Shown one piece after another: positions 1 through 12,420 of a stretch of 64,000 bases of DNA. Each line of letters opens with the position of its first letter. Within the stretch, counting starts at the first letter, position 1. The stretch covers positions 22,165,932 through 22,229,931 of the forward strand of contig NC_023753.2 in assembly GCF_000499845.2 (NCBI RefSeq). Reading direction: 5' to 3'. The notes under the pieces are model-generated. The model was not told where the DNA came from. It saw only the letters and a list, made by a program, of their open reading frames with translations, and did not search any database. The position numbers and the translations under genes were made by a program. This stretch comes from Phaseolus vulgaris. Its lineage: Eukaryota; Streptophyta; Magnoliopsida; Fabales; Fabaceae.

Positions 1-2276
1 CATGAGCAACGGTTATGTGCCATTCATTTCTCATCAACTAACTATTCCTTCACGGAGGAAAATAACCCACCTAGATTACATCAAATAATTAATTATTCAT
101 AAAATAATATCTAAGAATCTTATCCTATCAGGTACAAAGATAAAGATAATCTTTGCCAATTATTGCAATGTTTCATGCACGCTTAGCGCCACCATCACTT
201 TTCTTTACCCTACTTCAACTATACATCATAAGCTTGGTTTCGTTCTTAATTTTCTTAAACACATTTTAAGGATAAAATGATGACGAAGTTTCAAACTCTA
301 AAACAGACAATCTTGAATGCAGTAATTCGATGTTATATCATTAAATTTGAGGTCAGAATATAAACGTCATTTGTGGAAATCAAAAATTTGTTTCGTTAAC
401 TCTCAACTGAAAATTTAATATACTAAGTATAGTTTCACATCGCTTAATAATCCATACCAAAGACAGTTTATATAACACATTCATCCCTTAATCTTTTGGA
501 ATTTTTTAAAATACAAAACTATGTCAAAACTCTAAAGTGTTAGATTTTTTAGTGAATTTTGTTTTCCCTTTTTTTCCTAAGCACATATATAGTCTCACCC
601 CTCAATACAACTGAAGTGTTGATTGTTGATTATGTTTCGAGAATTTTCATACAATGATGACAGAAATTGTGGCTTTTGAATAAAAATTGTTAACTGGTTC
701 CCATAAAGTTGTCTTGGATATTGATTTTGAAGAGAGCAGAAAATGCTATCCAATGTATTCGTAGACAAACGTCAAAGGTTTATTTGTTTTTTCTTAAAGG
801 AAAGTAAACAAAAATTTGTCTGTATGCGTCTTCATTCTACTACTTTGGTGCATGGATATTAGGAAACCAAGTGTGAAGAGGGAGTATGAGGACCCACACG
901 GTTGCAATGAGATCGATGGCAACATTTTCTTACCAAAACAGTAAGTTAGGTGCTGCATAAGCCGTTATTCTTTTCCTCTCTTTTGATCTAAAAGGATTGA
1001 ACTTTACTGTGAAAAAGAGCAACAAAATGGACCCACCATTATCTCAGTTGCCCCTTAGGATTTTGGTGAAAACATTTTTCCTCTCAGCTCCCTTCTTTGA
1101 CTAGCAGATATGTAATGTGGCGGATCATGAAATGTAGATATGTAATCTCTCAAATGCTCTTATTAATCCTTGTCAGTAAAATATCTCTCAAATGCACTTT
1201 TCATATCTTACCTTAGGAATGTAATCTCTTAGATGATCCAAATATGATTTTCAGATGGGGGAAAACCAGATTGTGTAATGATATTTGCATAACTTCACTT
1301 CCAATCAGCGGGTGAGTAGAGGTTAACCTTAAAATTGGCTAGAGAAATATAGGTTAAAATGAAAAGTTGATGTGTCATTTTCATTAGGCAAGAGGATACG
1401 ACACTGCATCATAACCATTTGAGTGAGAACAGGAAAATGATGGAGGGAGTGAGGACTGAGGAGGGAAAAAGTAACGACAATACATGCTTTAGTATATGGT
1501 ATGGGATGGCGTGATAATAACTAATAAAGCCATAGCAAAATCCTCTTTCTAGTCAAAATTAAAAAAAAAAATCAAAGCATATACACACAAAAGGAAAAGG
1601 GTATAAGATCTTATACCCCTTTAATCATTCCTCTAACTAGACTTTTTGTTTTTGTTTTAGTCTGACCAAATAGAACACAAGCAAAAAAGCAGTGGTTAAC
1701 ATTAATCTAAGATTGGTAAAGGCTCTCCATTCAGACATCAGCTTCCAAATTTCCCTGGATCATTGAGAAGATAACAGAATGCAGAATGAGGATTTCACAG
1801 AGAAAAAGAAAATGCTGAAGAATAAAAACACCCTCTAATTTTCATCAACAATTTTTTGTTTACTATGACTCTGAAACTGAATAAACCAAGGGGAAGTGGT
1901 TACTTTTTGATTGAGATGCTAAAATTATTTACTTTGAGTTTTACATGTACACACGTGCCATCCGCCGCTACCTAAAAGGCTGAATATGAAGAGGATTAGG
2001 TTCGAAGTTGGACCAGTGAAATGAAATCACATTCCCTATCCCTACCCCCACCGAATTTTAGTCCTTGTGAACATAGTGCCTATTTGTTACACTTGCCATT
2101 TGCCCTTTGTGCTTTAAAATTTTGGCGCTTTCTGTCCCTTTTTCAACTCCATGTCCCATGAAGTAAAGCTTAGGCAAGAATAAAAGGAAAGTAGACTCCA
2201 GGATAGTACTACAATATTCCTCATTTGAAGATCCAAGACAGATACTCTCCCTCTCTTCCTCCTCCAATTGCTACCA
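1..2276. other. AT-rich 5' flank, no gene seen
   Basis: No open frame with recognisable domains or plausible splice structure is visible on either strand. The last few hundred bases should hold the promoter and 5' leader of the DUF1635 gene that starts at 2277. A G-box-like ACACGTGCC lies near 1950. A leader rich in CT and TCC runs lies at about 2240-2270, which is common in plant 5' untranslated regions. The TATA position is not clear. Confidence 0.5.
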
Positions 2277-3171
2277 ATGGAATATGAACGTAGTCCTCTT
2301 TCCTGGGAATTCCACTACCAAGAAGAGGTCACACACATCTACTTTTCCAAATGCTTTGTTTAATATCTTTTCCTATTTACTTAGTAGTATTGTATCATTT
2401 CTGAACTAGCAGGGGTTGGAAGACTTGAAACATTCTCTTCTGTACACAACCTTGGAGCTAGAAGCAACAATTGCATCAGCTAAGGAGGAGATTACCAGAA
2501 GAGAATGTGATTTGATCCATGTCAATGACCTTTTAAGCAGGGTCACCAAGGAGAGAGATGAAGCTCAAGCAAAATGCCAGAAGCTAATGCTGGAAAAACT
2601 AGAGCTCCAACAACAACTTCAGCAGAAGCAACAGCTGGAACAGCATCAGCACCAGAACCAGCAACAACTTGGTCAGACACATCAAAGAGATACCACATCA
2701 CAGAGTGAAGAAGAGCTGCAAGAAGGGTTCTCTGAAAAGCACTCTATGCCAGCTGCTTCTTCTGACTGTGAAGAAAGTAGCATGCCCTCTTCTGGTGGAA
2801 GTTCAACCCCACATCCAACACCACTGCAAGTAGTCCTTGAATTAGCAGAAAAGAAACCATTGCCTGAAAAAGGGAAACTCTTAAAGGCAGTGGTAGAAGC
2901 TGGACCACTGCTTCAGACCCTTCTCTTGGCTGGACCACTCCCACAGTGGCAGCACCCTCCTCCACAGCTTAACTCCATTGAGATCCCTCCTGTGGCCATT
3001 TCACCTCAAGACTCTTCCAAAAGCACTTTCCATTTCAATAAGAAGAGGGACCTGGTCCTCTCTGCGGTCACTGATTGTCCAGTTTCAAAGAGTAGAAAGG
3101 TCATCACTCAGCACTTGCCAACACCTACCACTGCTTCACATAATTCCCTATCACACCCATCCTTTTCATAA
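2277..3171 (+). CDS. DUF1635 family protein, two exons
   Basis: Exons are 2277-2327 and 2413-3171, joined over an 85-bp GT-AG intron at a codon boundary, giving about 269 residues. The long open frame begins with TTG just after an acceptor AG at 2411-2412, so it lacks its own start. The ATG at 2277 opens a 17-residue first exon (MEYERSPLSWEFHYQEE) that joins in frame to GLEDLKHSLLYTTLELEA. The block of about residues 18-70 is a predicted coiled coil rich in Glu, Lys and Leu, with the LEDLKHSLL-TTLELE signature I recognise as plant DUF1635. It is followed by a Gln/His-rich stretch (about 80-105), a Ser-rich stretch, and a Pro-rich C-terminal half with a basic KKRDLVLS patch. The molecular function of the family is unknown to me; a nuclear or scaffold role would be a guess. 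The reading frame is intact, so I regard it as a live gene. Confidence 0.82.
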
Positions 3172-5449
3172 TGGTTTCATCTGCATAACAAATCACAGTG
3201 AAACAGGTGTCCAATGTGCATCCCCTCATCTTTGTCCTCTTATCAACAAACTCTGACCTACTTTACTATGCTGGAAAAAAAATCTTGATTTTAGTGTTTA
3301 AAATTTTCTCTAATCTTATCTTATTATGTATATATGAGAGCTAAGTTCTCACAAAATTGATGGGAATTAAGTAGCCTCCTCCATGTCATGACACAGTTTT
3401 GTACTTTGGTAGATAGATATTAGAGGGTGATGTAACCAGGCTTCAAATGGCTTAACTTTTAATTAAAGGCTATTGTTCTGCTACTGTTATTTCTCTTAAG
3501 CTGTTGCTTTCTTTGCTTAGTACAATAATGATGGTTCAGTATGAGCAACCAAGCAATCATATATTTTCCAAGAATTTTTCTTTTCCATGAAGCACACTTC
3601 ATTCAATGTTAGTGTCTGCCATTAAAACAGCACCTAATTTGGCTCCCCATCATGAAGAATGGATGTTGCTCACACCTGGCCAAATAACTTCAATAAACTA
3701 TTTTAAGGACTTCAATAAATTACAAATCTTCAAATCATTAACTGTTTTTTGTTTTCTTTGTTAAACACAAGTTAAATAAAATATTGGGAAATTTTTCTTC
3801 AGTTATCTAAGGCCCTGAATAAAGCAAGCTAAATAATATGTGTGGAAAGAAAAGGAAAAGAAGAACAAAAATAAAGAGATTTTGGGATGAGTAGAAGTTA
3901 CAGTCAAACAGTGTTGATTTCACATGGAGCATGGGTGTGCCTGAACCACTAAACCCAATCAGTCAATGAGAATAATTAATAGCATATAACATGAGGCAAA
4001 TGCTGATAAGTATTTTATAACAAAAATATAAAAAAAATAATCTATTATATTAAAAGACATAATAATAATGAATTTTGATTTGTTAAAATTATTATAGAAA
4101 AGATTTGAGAAGATGTATTGAATATAGAATGTGATTAAGAGATTTGATTAAGGGGAGAGTAATTAATATGATGGAGTGCAGATGCAATGAGAAGAAGATC
4201 TACTTAATCGGCCCCGCTTAATCTGCAGAACATGGCATTAGTATGGAATTCCACGTAGACATCTACGGTGGCAGACTATTCATGACTCGTGGACCACACA
4301 TCTCCATTTTTAAAAAACAATTATCCATTATGTTATCTTAATTTTAATATAGTTTTACTGTGAATTAAACATGAATTTGATTGATTTCTTTATTTCAATA
4401 TTTTATTTTATTTTAAATAAACTTGTGTCATTCCTACACGTCTTTATTTGTTTTTTTATTACATTGAAATGTGTATCATTTATATGATTTATGATTTCTG
4501 TATTAAATTTTATTTTTTGATTTTCATGTATAGTTTTTTTTATAATATAGTGTTATATAAAAATAAGTGTTTGATTTTTATTATTTATTTTTTGTATGAA
4601 AATATATTTTGTGAATGGTGGTGTGATTGTGGGGGAGTCTTGGTTGTCTTGTCTCTTGGAATTGATGTGTATTCACATTGTAGCCTAGAGACTCTATAAT
4701 ATTTATAAAACTTATGAAATTGAATTTCATCTCATTTAAAACTTACACAAGACTAAATTTCATACATCATCTTATCGTCACAATCAAGAAGACCAAACTA
4801 CTCATTTTATCCATAACGAAATTGATAAGTCAATTCTCAATAAGTCAAAAAAATATTCTTAGTATGAGAATGAATGTCATAATATATAGAAGCAATTTTT
4901 CATATAAACAAAATTGATAGGAAAATTTACTTCTAATTTCCATTATTAATTTCCCTCTTTCTTTATTTTGCACAATTAATTTATAGCTTCATTTTCTCCC
5001 ACTATCCTACAAAATAATCAAACAAGTATTAATATATAACTCGATAAAACTAAACAACTAATTTTCATGTTATCTCCTGGTCACAATCTTTACAATAATT
5101 TTTATATTTTTAACATATTTTATTTTTCTTATATTTTTATAAAATTACTTATTGGTATAATTTTTTTAAGGCATAATTACCTTATTCGTCTTGGAGTCAA
5201 TATTCAATTCAGTACAGTGGTTTTAAAAAAAAATCAATTTGGTCCATATGTTTTTTTAAAACATATACAAATTGGTATTTTCCGTTAAGTCGTACCTTAC
5301 AACGTCAAATGTTGCTTATGTGGCAGAGAGATGAGATTAAGAGATGTGACGTGTCAAGATTAGGTGTTGGCGTGGCAATTGTGGTTCAATTGTCCAACTT
5401 CAAAAATCTTATGAAATTGTGGTTCCTTGAGATGATAGATTCCACTTAC
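3172..5449. other. AT-rich intergenic region with a dispersed-repeat-like segment
   Basis: The 3' part of the DUF1635 transcript probably extends to about 3300-3500. The short frames at 4448-5288 are low-complexity AT-rich translations with no family resemblance. From about 5165 to 5445 the sequence becomes less AT-rich and has the look of a dispersed plant transposon terminal region (GTGGCA- and ACGTGTC-type blocks). I could not find its matching other end. It lies directly beside the Aux/IAA fragment. Confidence 0.4.
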
Positions 5450-6138
5450 TCAGATGTCGAAGCACTACCATTTATAGAAACATCTGTATGGTTATGACTG
5501 GTTCCATTATTAGTTGAACAAGGTCGTCTTGTAACTTGCTTGCACTTCTTTCATTGCAGAAGCTTGAGCATTAGAAGGCCTAGGTGATAACATTATAGTC
5601 ATCCGTATATTACTAGTCAACTTTCCCTGCACGAAAGATAGTGACATCTAATCTCAGACACAACGAAAGATAAACATTTCTCACAATATTAAGAACATCA
5701 AGCATCTGTTCTAACTTGAGAAAACACATCTATGGTATCAACAAAACCTCTCTTGTTGCCGAAAACAACAGTTTTTTGGGACAACAAGAAAATCCCGTAT
5801 TTAGTAGGAACCAAAGGGAACAATGGCTTTTCGTCAAGCTTTGTTGAGCTTAAAGAGAAAAGATTTGGATCCCTGTCAGGTGACTGTGATCCGGGAAGAC
5901 CCAGCCTCAACTCTGTAGCCTTCAAATTCATGTTCTCCTTTTTCTCATCACCCAAGCCTGACACAGTAGAAACACAACTATCCACTGATGAGCAATCAAA
6001 CAACCCTAAGTAATTCCTTTATTTCAATCCAGCCCCATTCTGAGAGAAACAATCCAAGGAATGGGAAGAACCAGACGCTAAGGTAGGCGACACCTTGCTT
6101 AGCCCGTCCTCCTTCGTTACCATCGTCGTCAACGACAT
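5450..6138 (-). pseudogene. Truncated Aux/IAA (IAA8/9/27-type) gene fragment
   Basis: On the minus strand the sequence reads as the N-terminal half of an Aux/IAA auxin-response repressor. The start ATG is at 6138-6136, then a Ser-rich leader and SLDCFSQNGAGLK. Codon 40 at 6021-6019 is TAA where family members continue. After it comes domain I with the EAR repression motif TELRLGLPG. Exon 1 ends at 5716. An 89-bp GT-AG intron (5715-5627) follows, then exon 2 (5626-5450) with the family block MLSPRPSNAQASAMKE. Exon 2 then loses frame: the family-like STNNGTSHNHT block is only readable in another frame, consistent with small deletions. Sequence similarity stops at a GTAAGT donor-like site at 5449-5444. 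Domain II (the degron) and the PB1 domains III/IV are absent. The retained intron shows DNA-level duplication, not retroposition. It cannot encode a working repressor. Confidence 0.85.
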
Positions 6139-8526
6139 CACACTCCAAACACAATCAAAGCAAACTTTCACAGACATAAACAATAAAAGTCAAATTCATC
6201 GTTCACTTCAAATTACCAACAACACAAAAGACTCAATGCACACATTCTTGCTGACGAATGGAAGGTTCCACATGGATGCTGACGAGGACTGGGTGGTTTC
6301 TGACGACGTGATGCAGACGACACTGTCAACGATGGTGACTTTGGATGTGTTAATATTAATATTAATTAATAACATATTAATTACTTTTTCTAAATAAATT
6401 TGTATGTGTTAATATTAAAATAAATAATAAAATAACAAATTATGCACCAAAATTAAAAAAATAATCACATGCAGAAGTCATGTGAAGGATATACGACTTC
6501 ACTATAATGTAAACGTAATTAGAATCGTTTTAGTATAATCTGATTTGAATTGAAGTCGTGCAAAGGACACACAACTTCATTTAAAATAAAATAAAAAACA
6601 AAACTTGAATTAAGGTAATCAAAGTAATGTTTAACTCATATAAATTCTCTTCTCACATTATCAACTTGATAAAACTTCCCTTTGATAATTCTAAAGTTAT
6701 GTTATCCTTGCATTAGTTTTTTAAGAATAAAATCGTGTTAAGCTATCAAGACTTTGTAATTTTTTTTAAAAATTATCAATTTTGATAATTTCTTTATAAA
6801 ATTGCCCCCATATTTAAAAGACCACCAACATCTCCCAACAAGCCTTCCTACGTGTAACAACTTGTGTTTCATATCTTTTATACATACGTGTACATCTTTT
6901 TATTTATTTTTTCCCCTCTCTTTACTAGTCTAGTAATAGAGATTTTCACTCTTATTAAATTATTTTTATCAAAAAAATGTTTAATTAGTTAACAAATTTA
7001 ACTTATAAACTAACTAGTAATTGATAAACTAATTTATAACGCATAAAGTAGCTCATAAACTTTTAAATTAATAGTCAATGAAATATATTACCGACCACTT
7101 TTTTAATTAGTCAAACTAATTTAAAAATCAATTAAATAAACTAGTAGCTAACTTATTGATATTATGAAATACATCTAAATATTCCTAATCCTTTAACCTT
7201 AATGACGGGTGAAAATAAGTGAAAAGTTGAGTTTTAACACTTATCTACTGAAAAAAAATTATATCATGTTCACATGTTATATTTACTCGAAAAAAATGTT
7301 AAAAATGTACTGTTTGGGTTAAATATGAATGCATTGTTTGGGTTGAAAAAGGTAGATAAAATAGTTGACCAAGCAAATCGTTGAGAGGTAAATAGTTATT
7401 ACGATGAACATGGTTGACAATGAGATAAAAATAGTAGACATTGAAGAGCAGGAAATTAGAAAATAAGAGAGATTAAGATGGTGACACCCTGTTTTCATGG
7501 TGTTAAGCACATGGATGTACGTGAGTCACATGCTGCAAACTATGGACAAAAACCTCGGTGTCTGTCTTAAGTCATAGCGCAATCTTAATCTTCAGTCAGA
7601 TTCAGAACCAGTTGTATAGCAAAAATATGAACAAAACCAAAAGGGGGAGTAGGCTTAAATAAATCCCTTTTCAAGAGTTTAACCAAATTTATATATTTTT
7701 TATATAAAAAGTACAATTTCCTTCACCCCTCTCTCTGCATTAAAAGAAACTTATGTATGAGTAATTGTTAAGATAAAAAGTTGTATGAGTTTGAAAATTG
7801 CATATAGTGTGTAGCCTGAAAAAAGAAAGATGGTCCAGTGTTTTGACGTTTGGAGAGGACCACAACTGGATCCAATGGACTTGTGGCATAGATAGGCCAC
7901 AGACCCAGTAAGGATGTTGCCTAGTGTACAATGTGTCTTGGACCAAACTCTGAAATCATCAGCCCATACCAAAATCACGTTCACCAACGCACATTGCTCC
8001 ATCCATCCTAAGAAAAAGACGTTTTTTTTGAACTAGATTTGACTAAACTTGGTGGAAGTAGTAAATTTTGAATGAATGGAAGTGCATGGAAAGAAGAAGA
8101 GTTTGATGTAATTGATTGGAATTCCCATGGACGCCCTATAAGAAGAACCCTAAAATGATTGGAGGGAAGCAGAGAGCGGCAAATGCAAATGAACAGTAGT
8201 GAATTTATTAATTTAATTTGTTATTTTGTTTAAAAGAAGAAAGGAAAAGCAGGAGAAAGTGACAAAATCCCAGTAAAGCGTGACAGTGCCAGCTCCATTC
8301 GGCCTCTCAACCCAAAGTCTTGTGCTTTTCACATACCCATTTCCCCATTCGCCCCACTCCCCCTTTCTGCTTCCCCTTTCACCAAATGGGTCATCTCCTT
8401 CTCCCATAACTTAACAACATACCCACGTTTTCTCCTTTTCTCTCTCTCTCTTCTTCCCTTCGTGGCCTTTCACGTTTCACTCCACAACATCAACACCAAG
8501 AACAAGGACAAGGAGAACAGGATAGG
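6139..8526. other. Intergenic region upstream of the MYB-CC gene
   Basis: I see no coding sequence. Two imperfect palindrome-like segments of the form GAAGTC-TG...CGACTTC occur at about 6472-6510 and 6552-6590. From 7750 to 8010 there is a less AT-rich block of unknown nature about 0.5 kb upstream of the next gene. The segment 8280-8526 is a pyrimidine-rich, AT-poorer stretch that probably contains the core promoter and 5' leader of the MYB-CC gene. Confidence 0.4.
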
Positions 8527-11388
8527 ATGTTTTCTAGGTTGATACATCCCCATGAAGGGGGTGTTGCCCAGGAAGACATGCAGGCTGCTTCCAATCACGC
8601 TCACCTCGGTGACCCTTGTCTTGTTCTCACCTCTGATCCCAAACCTCGTCTTCGTTGGACCGCTGACCTTCACGAACGCTTTGTTGATGCTGTCACTCAA
8701 CTTGGGGGTGCCAGTAGTCAGTATTTTTTCCCCTTTCATATTTCATTCATCTTATTGTCTGCTACTGTAATTCTGATGACATGGATCCCATTTCGTGAAA
8801 TTTATTATCAGTTTATGTATTTTTTTCTCTATTTGCTTCATACGGTTAGGAAATTGTTTGGAATTGTTGGGATTCGTGCAGAGGTTTTATTTGTTGTTTA
8901 TGGAGGCCAGGAGTTTGGTAGCAGGGAAAGGATGGGCCTTTCTTATCTGAGTTGTAATGATATATGTTGGGATTGCAGGTTTGGCTGAATTAGATATGGG
9001 GTTATTCTCCTAATTATTTGTGTTACCATATTATTGCTTTGTGGCGCCGTAATTAGTGATTGTGTGTCATCAGTGTGTCTTAAACTGTGGCTTAATTATG
9101 CCCTCGATATTGCTATCCCTCCAAAAAACGAAAATAAAAACACTGTAACCACCCGACATTAACCATTGCAAGTTGAAACTCGTCAATTTTTTTATGGTGA
9201 ATAATGTGATAAACTAGACGATATAATGTGTGTTCGGAGGCAAAAATCACGTCAAGTGACCAAAACTACAACTGATAGGCTCTATTGAGACGTGGCAAAC
9301 CACATCAAATAGACCTCTTAATGTGTGTTACCAAACACGCTAGTTGCATACAGAAGGACCTAAAATGATTACAATGTGGAATACTGGGTTTTAGCCCCTG
9401 GAGTATAAAACTTATTATAAGGCTCTTTTGATAGTCTCTTCAATTTCATTGCATCCTGTGGATTTTCGTCATTATAGTAGTTTGTTGCCATCTATTTCTG
9501 TATATATTTCAGTATTACTGTATGTGCATCCTTCCTATGAACTCATGCTGTGTTTTTTGTAATGTAATACAATTCTCAAAGAAAATTGACTTTATCTAGG
9601 ACCGAAAAATCTTTAGCTAGCTTTTACCTAGCATAATACCACGATCCAGGAGAAAGCCTTCAGTAATTTGTACATTAGTCTTAGCTCCGATGTTGGAGAT
9701 ATGTTCTTCAAGTCAAGTGTATATTCCTTCAGAATTTTTCTAAATATCACGGGGATATAGTCTTCATTTTATTCTTCATTCATTTAATTTTTTTCTCAAT
9801 TTGTAGTGGGGTTATTTATGATTTGTGAATATTTTCTAGGAAACTCTTTTGTATTCATGAGTAATATCATCATGTGTCTTCTTCTCACTGTTATATTTTA
9901 AAATTACTATTTACAGAAGCCACTCCTAAAGCGATCATGAGGACCATGAATGTCAAGGGTTTGACTCTCTATCATTTAAAGAGTCATCTTCAGGTTCATT
10001 TTGCATATCATTTTGTGACAGTTGATTACATAGTAATTGGTGAAATTGAAACTTTATGATAATGTTCCGTTTTATACAATTGTTCATTGCATTGCAGAAG
10101 TACAGGCTTGGTAAGCAATCAGGAAAAGATTCTGATGAGGGATGCAAAGATGGTAGGTTAATCTATCTTTATTTTTGAAAAATATGCCACAATTTTTTTT
10201 TTTTAATTTGATATCTCAAATTGAATCATGTATCAATGTCCGTTTCAATGGATTGGTCACATTTTATCTTTGTTCCCGTGCTCAGAGAAAGGTTGATTCT
10301 GGAATTTATGTGTAAAACAAGGTCAAAATCATACACTAGCAATACTGTTTATATTATAAGCTTTTGTATTGGTCTAAACTGTCTCATTCATTGAAAAACC
10401 CATGCAAGGGATGTCAGGTTCGTATCTTCAAGAAAGCCCTGGTACTGGCAACTCATCTCCAAATTTACCAACTTCTGAGGCAAACGAGTAAGAATTCCAT
10501 GGTATCTTGAGAAACAATTTATTCGTGCCCAGATGTCTGAATGGTTGTTTAAAACAAATTGAGAGTTGCAATGTCATGTATAGGGGTCATGAAGTCAAGG
10601 AGGCATTAAGAGCACAAATGGAAGTGCAAAGCAAACTGCACTTACTAGTGGAGGTAAATTTCCTTCTCACAGTGTAAGGTGCTTTATGGTTTTGGCATAT
10701 TATACAAGACTATTTTGATTGGAATTGGAGTTAGACTCGGTGCATGGTTGCAGGATGATGATTGGTTGCTTTTTTTTCTTCTCCCTTATTTCTGCGGATA
10801 GATATGAGCTAAATAAATAATAACTGAGAAGAGAATGTTTAATTCAGTGTTCTATTAAAGAAATAGTTGGTATATGTTATAAATGTACCCTGACACTTAC
10901 TATTTTTAAGAATTATGGTATTGCAGGCAGAGAAGCACTTGCAAATTCGGCAGGATGCAGAGCGGAGGTACATGGGCATGCTTGAGCGAGCATGTAAGAT
11001 GTTAGCCGATCAGTTTATTGGGGACATGATTATGGAGACAGATGGGCAAAAATTTCAAGGGCTGGAAAGCAAAACACCAAGAAGTTCCCTAGTTGATCAC
11101 GTTGGGTATTTTCCCCCAGTGTGTTCCGAGGTAGGTGGAATGCATGTTTCAGAAGTAGCAGCTATTCTCCATCCTCAAGGGGCTGACTGTTCCACTGAAA
11201 GTTGCCTGACATCACTTGAGAGTCTGGGAGGGTTGACACTAGAAGGATCTCCTGGGGGATCAAAGAAGAGGATGCTGAGTTTAGATTCAATGGTAGCACC
11301 TTTGATCTGGAGTGAAGCCAACACCAGAACTCAAGGAATCCATTTAGGTCAAGTCAATCCTCCAGGAATAACTAGGTATGGCATGTAG
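8527..11388 (+). CDS. MYB-CC (GARP) transcription factor, PHR1-like/APL-like
   Basis: Six exons: 8527-8716, 9917-9993, 10098-10152, 10409-10487, 10584-10653, 10927-11388. They sum to 933 nt (310 residues plus stop) with compatible phases throughout. The single MYB/SANT-like GARP domain spans about residues 39-93, from KPRLRWTADLHERFVDAV through the LTLYHLKSHLQKYR recognition helix, which is completed across exons 2 and 3. The MYB-CC coiled coil lies at about 137-190 (EALRAQMEVQSKLHLLVE, then AEKHLQIRQDAERRY), with LHLLVE where many relatives have an LHEQLE-type box. The C terminus ends in GITRYGM, which I recall from close legume relatives. Such proteins bind DNA as dimers in the nucleus; relatives act in phosphate-starvation signalling or phloem development, but which applies here cannot be told. 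The donor at 8717 (GTCAGT) was chosen because it restores GGASKATPK. The intron 3 acceptor (CAAG at 10405-10408) is the least certain junction. Confidence 0.9.
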
Positions 11389-12420
11389 GATAGGGTTGGG
11401 AAGGTTAGTTCCTCATGAAGAGAGATGAGGAAGTGCTTTGTTCCAAGCTTTTAGGATTAAGTACTAAATTAGATTCTTATCTGTTCTTGTCCCTCAAGTT
11501 GCTCAGAATCAACTTGCTCACATATCATTGTGTAAATTGAAAATACCATGTGCCTTAACTTAGACCATCTACGTTCGTTACCTCGTTTCTCACTTCTTCC
11601 TTAGTGCCCTTCGTACTATACGAAGAGTTACAGGATTTCAATGTCCCAAACTTTTTATTTTTATTTTTTCTAATTATTAACCATTACGAATTCTTAGAAT
11701 TACTGTCTTCTGCTGATACAATGCTTCTACCTCCATTTCTGCTTGGTTCTTTATTTTTCTCGTCACTGAGTGACTTTGTTTTTCATACAACTCAATGTCT
11801 TGGCAAATTCATTGTTAGATTATGGCAATAAACAGTATGTAAAAGAAATAAGCAATATAAACAACAAAAAAAGTAAATATTCATTGCAATAAAAATCCTG
11901 CACTTTAATGGAAAAACAATCCCTAAATATATTGTCTCTCAAAGATGACGACATATAATTTATTTATAATTAATACATTTACACCTAACCCGCAACTGCA
12001 TGATGTTTGAGGTTACATTGCACTGATGCAGCATTGTTAATAAATCTATATAAAAAATAAATTTTGTCGATTCAAGGGTTAAATTAAGTAATTAAATTAT
12101 ATATATATTTCAGTACAGTGTGCAAAATATACATTAAATTGATTTTAATTTATATATGTCAGATATTAAATAATTTTATATTAATATATTTTTGTATACA
12201 TGATATACGTAAAAGAAATTTTGAATTAAATTATCTGTTTTGAAATTGTAATATAACGGAAAGATATGAAATGAGAAATTATTTAATAAAAGTAATTTAA
12301 TAATTCCCCAGACACAGTATAAATAATTGCATAACTATTGCTACTTTTATAAGAATTTATTAAAATATAAGTTGCAATGGAAAGATGATTGATTGTGGTG
12401 AGGAGAATTAAGAGCAGAGT
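11389..12420. other. 3' flank of the MYB-CC gene, AT-rich
   Basis: About 11389-11830 probably includes the 3' untranslated region of the MYB-CC gene. The remainder is AT-rich with no recognisable coding or structured element. Confidence 0.4.

Noticed and set aside
4448..5288. Series of short Phe/Ile/Tyr-rich frames
   Set aside because: Low-complexity translation of AT-rich DNA with no start context, splice partners or family match.
5732..6013. Plus-strand 93-residue open frame
   Set aside because: It is the antisense of the Aux/IAA fragment, whose minus-strand reading has clear family motifs.
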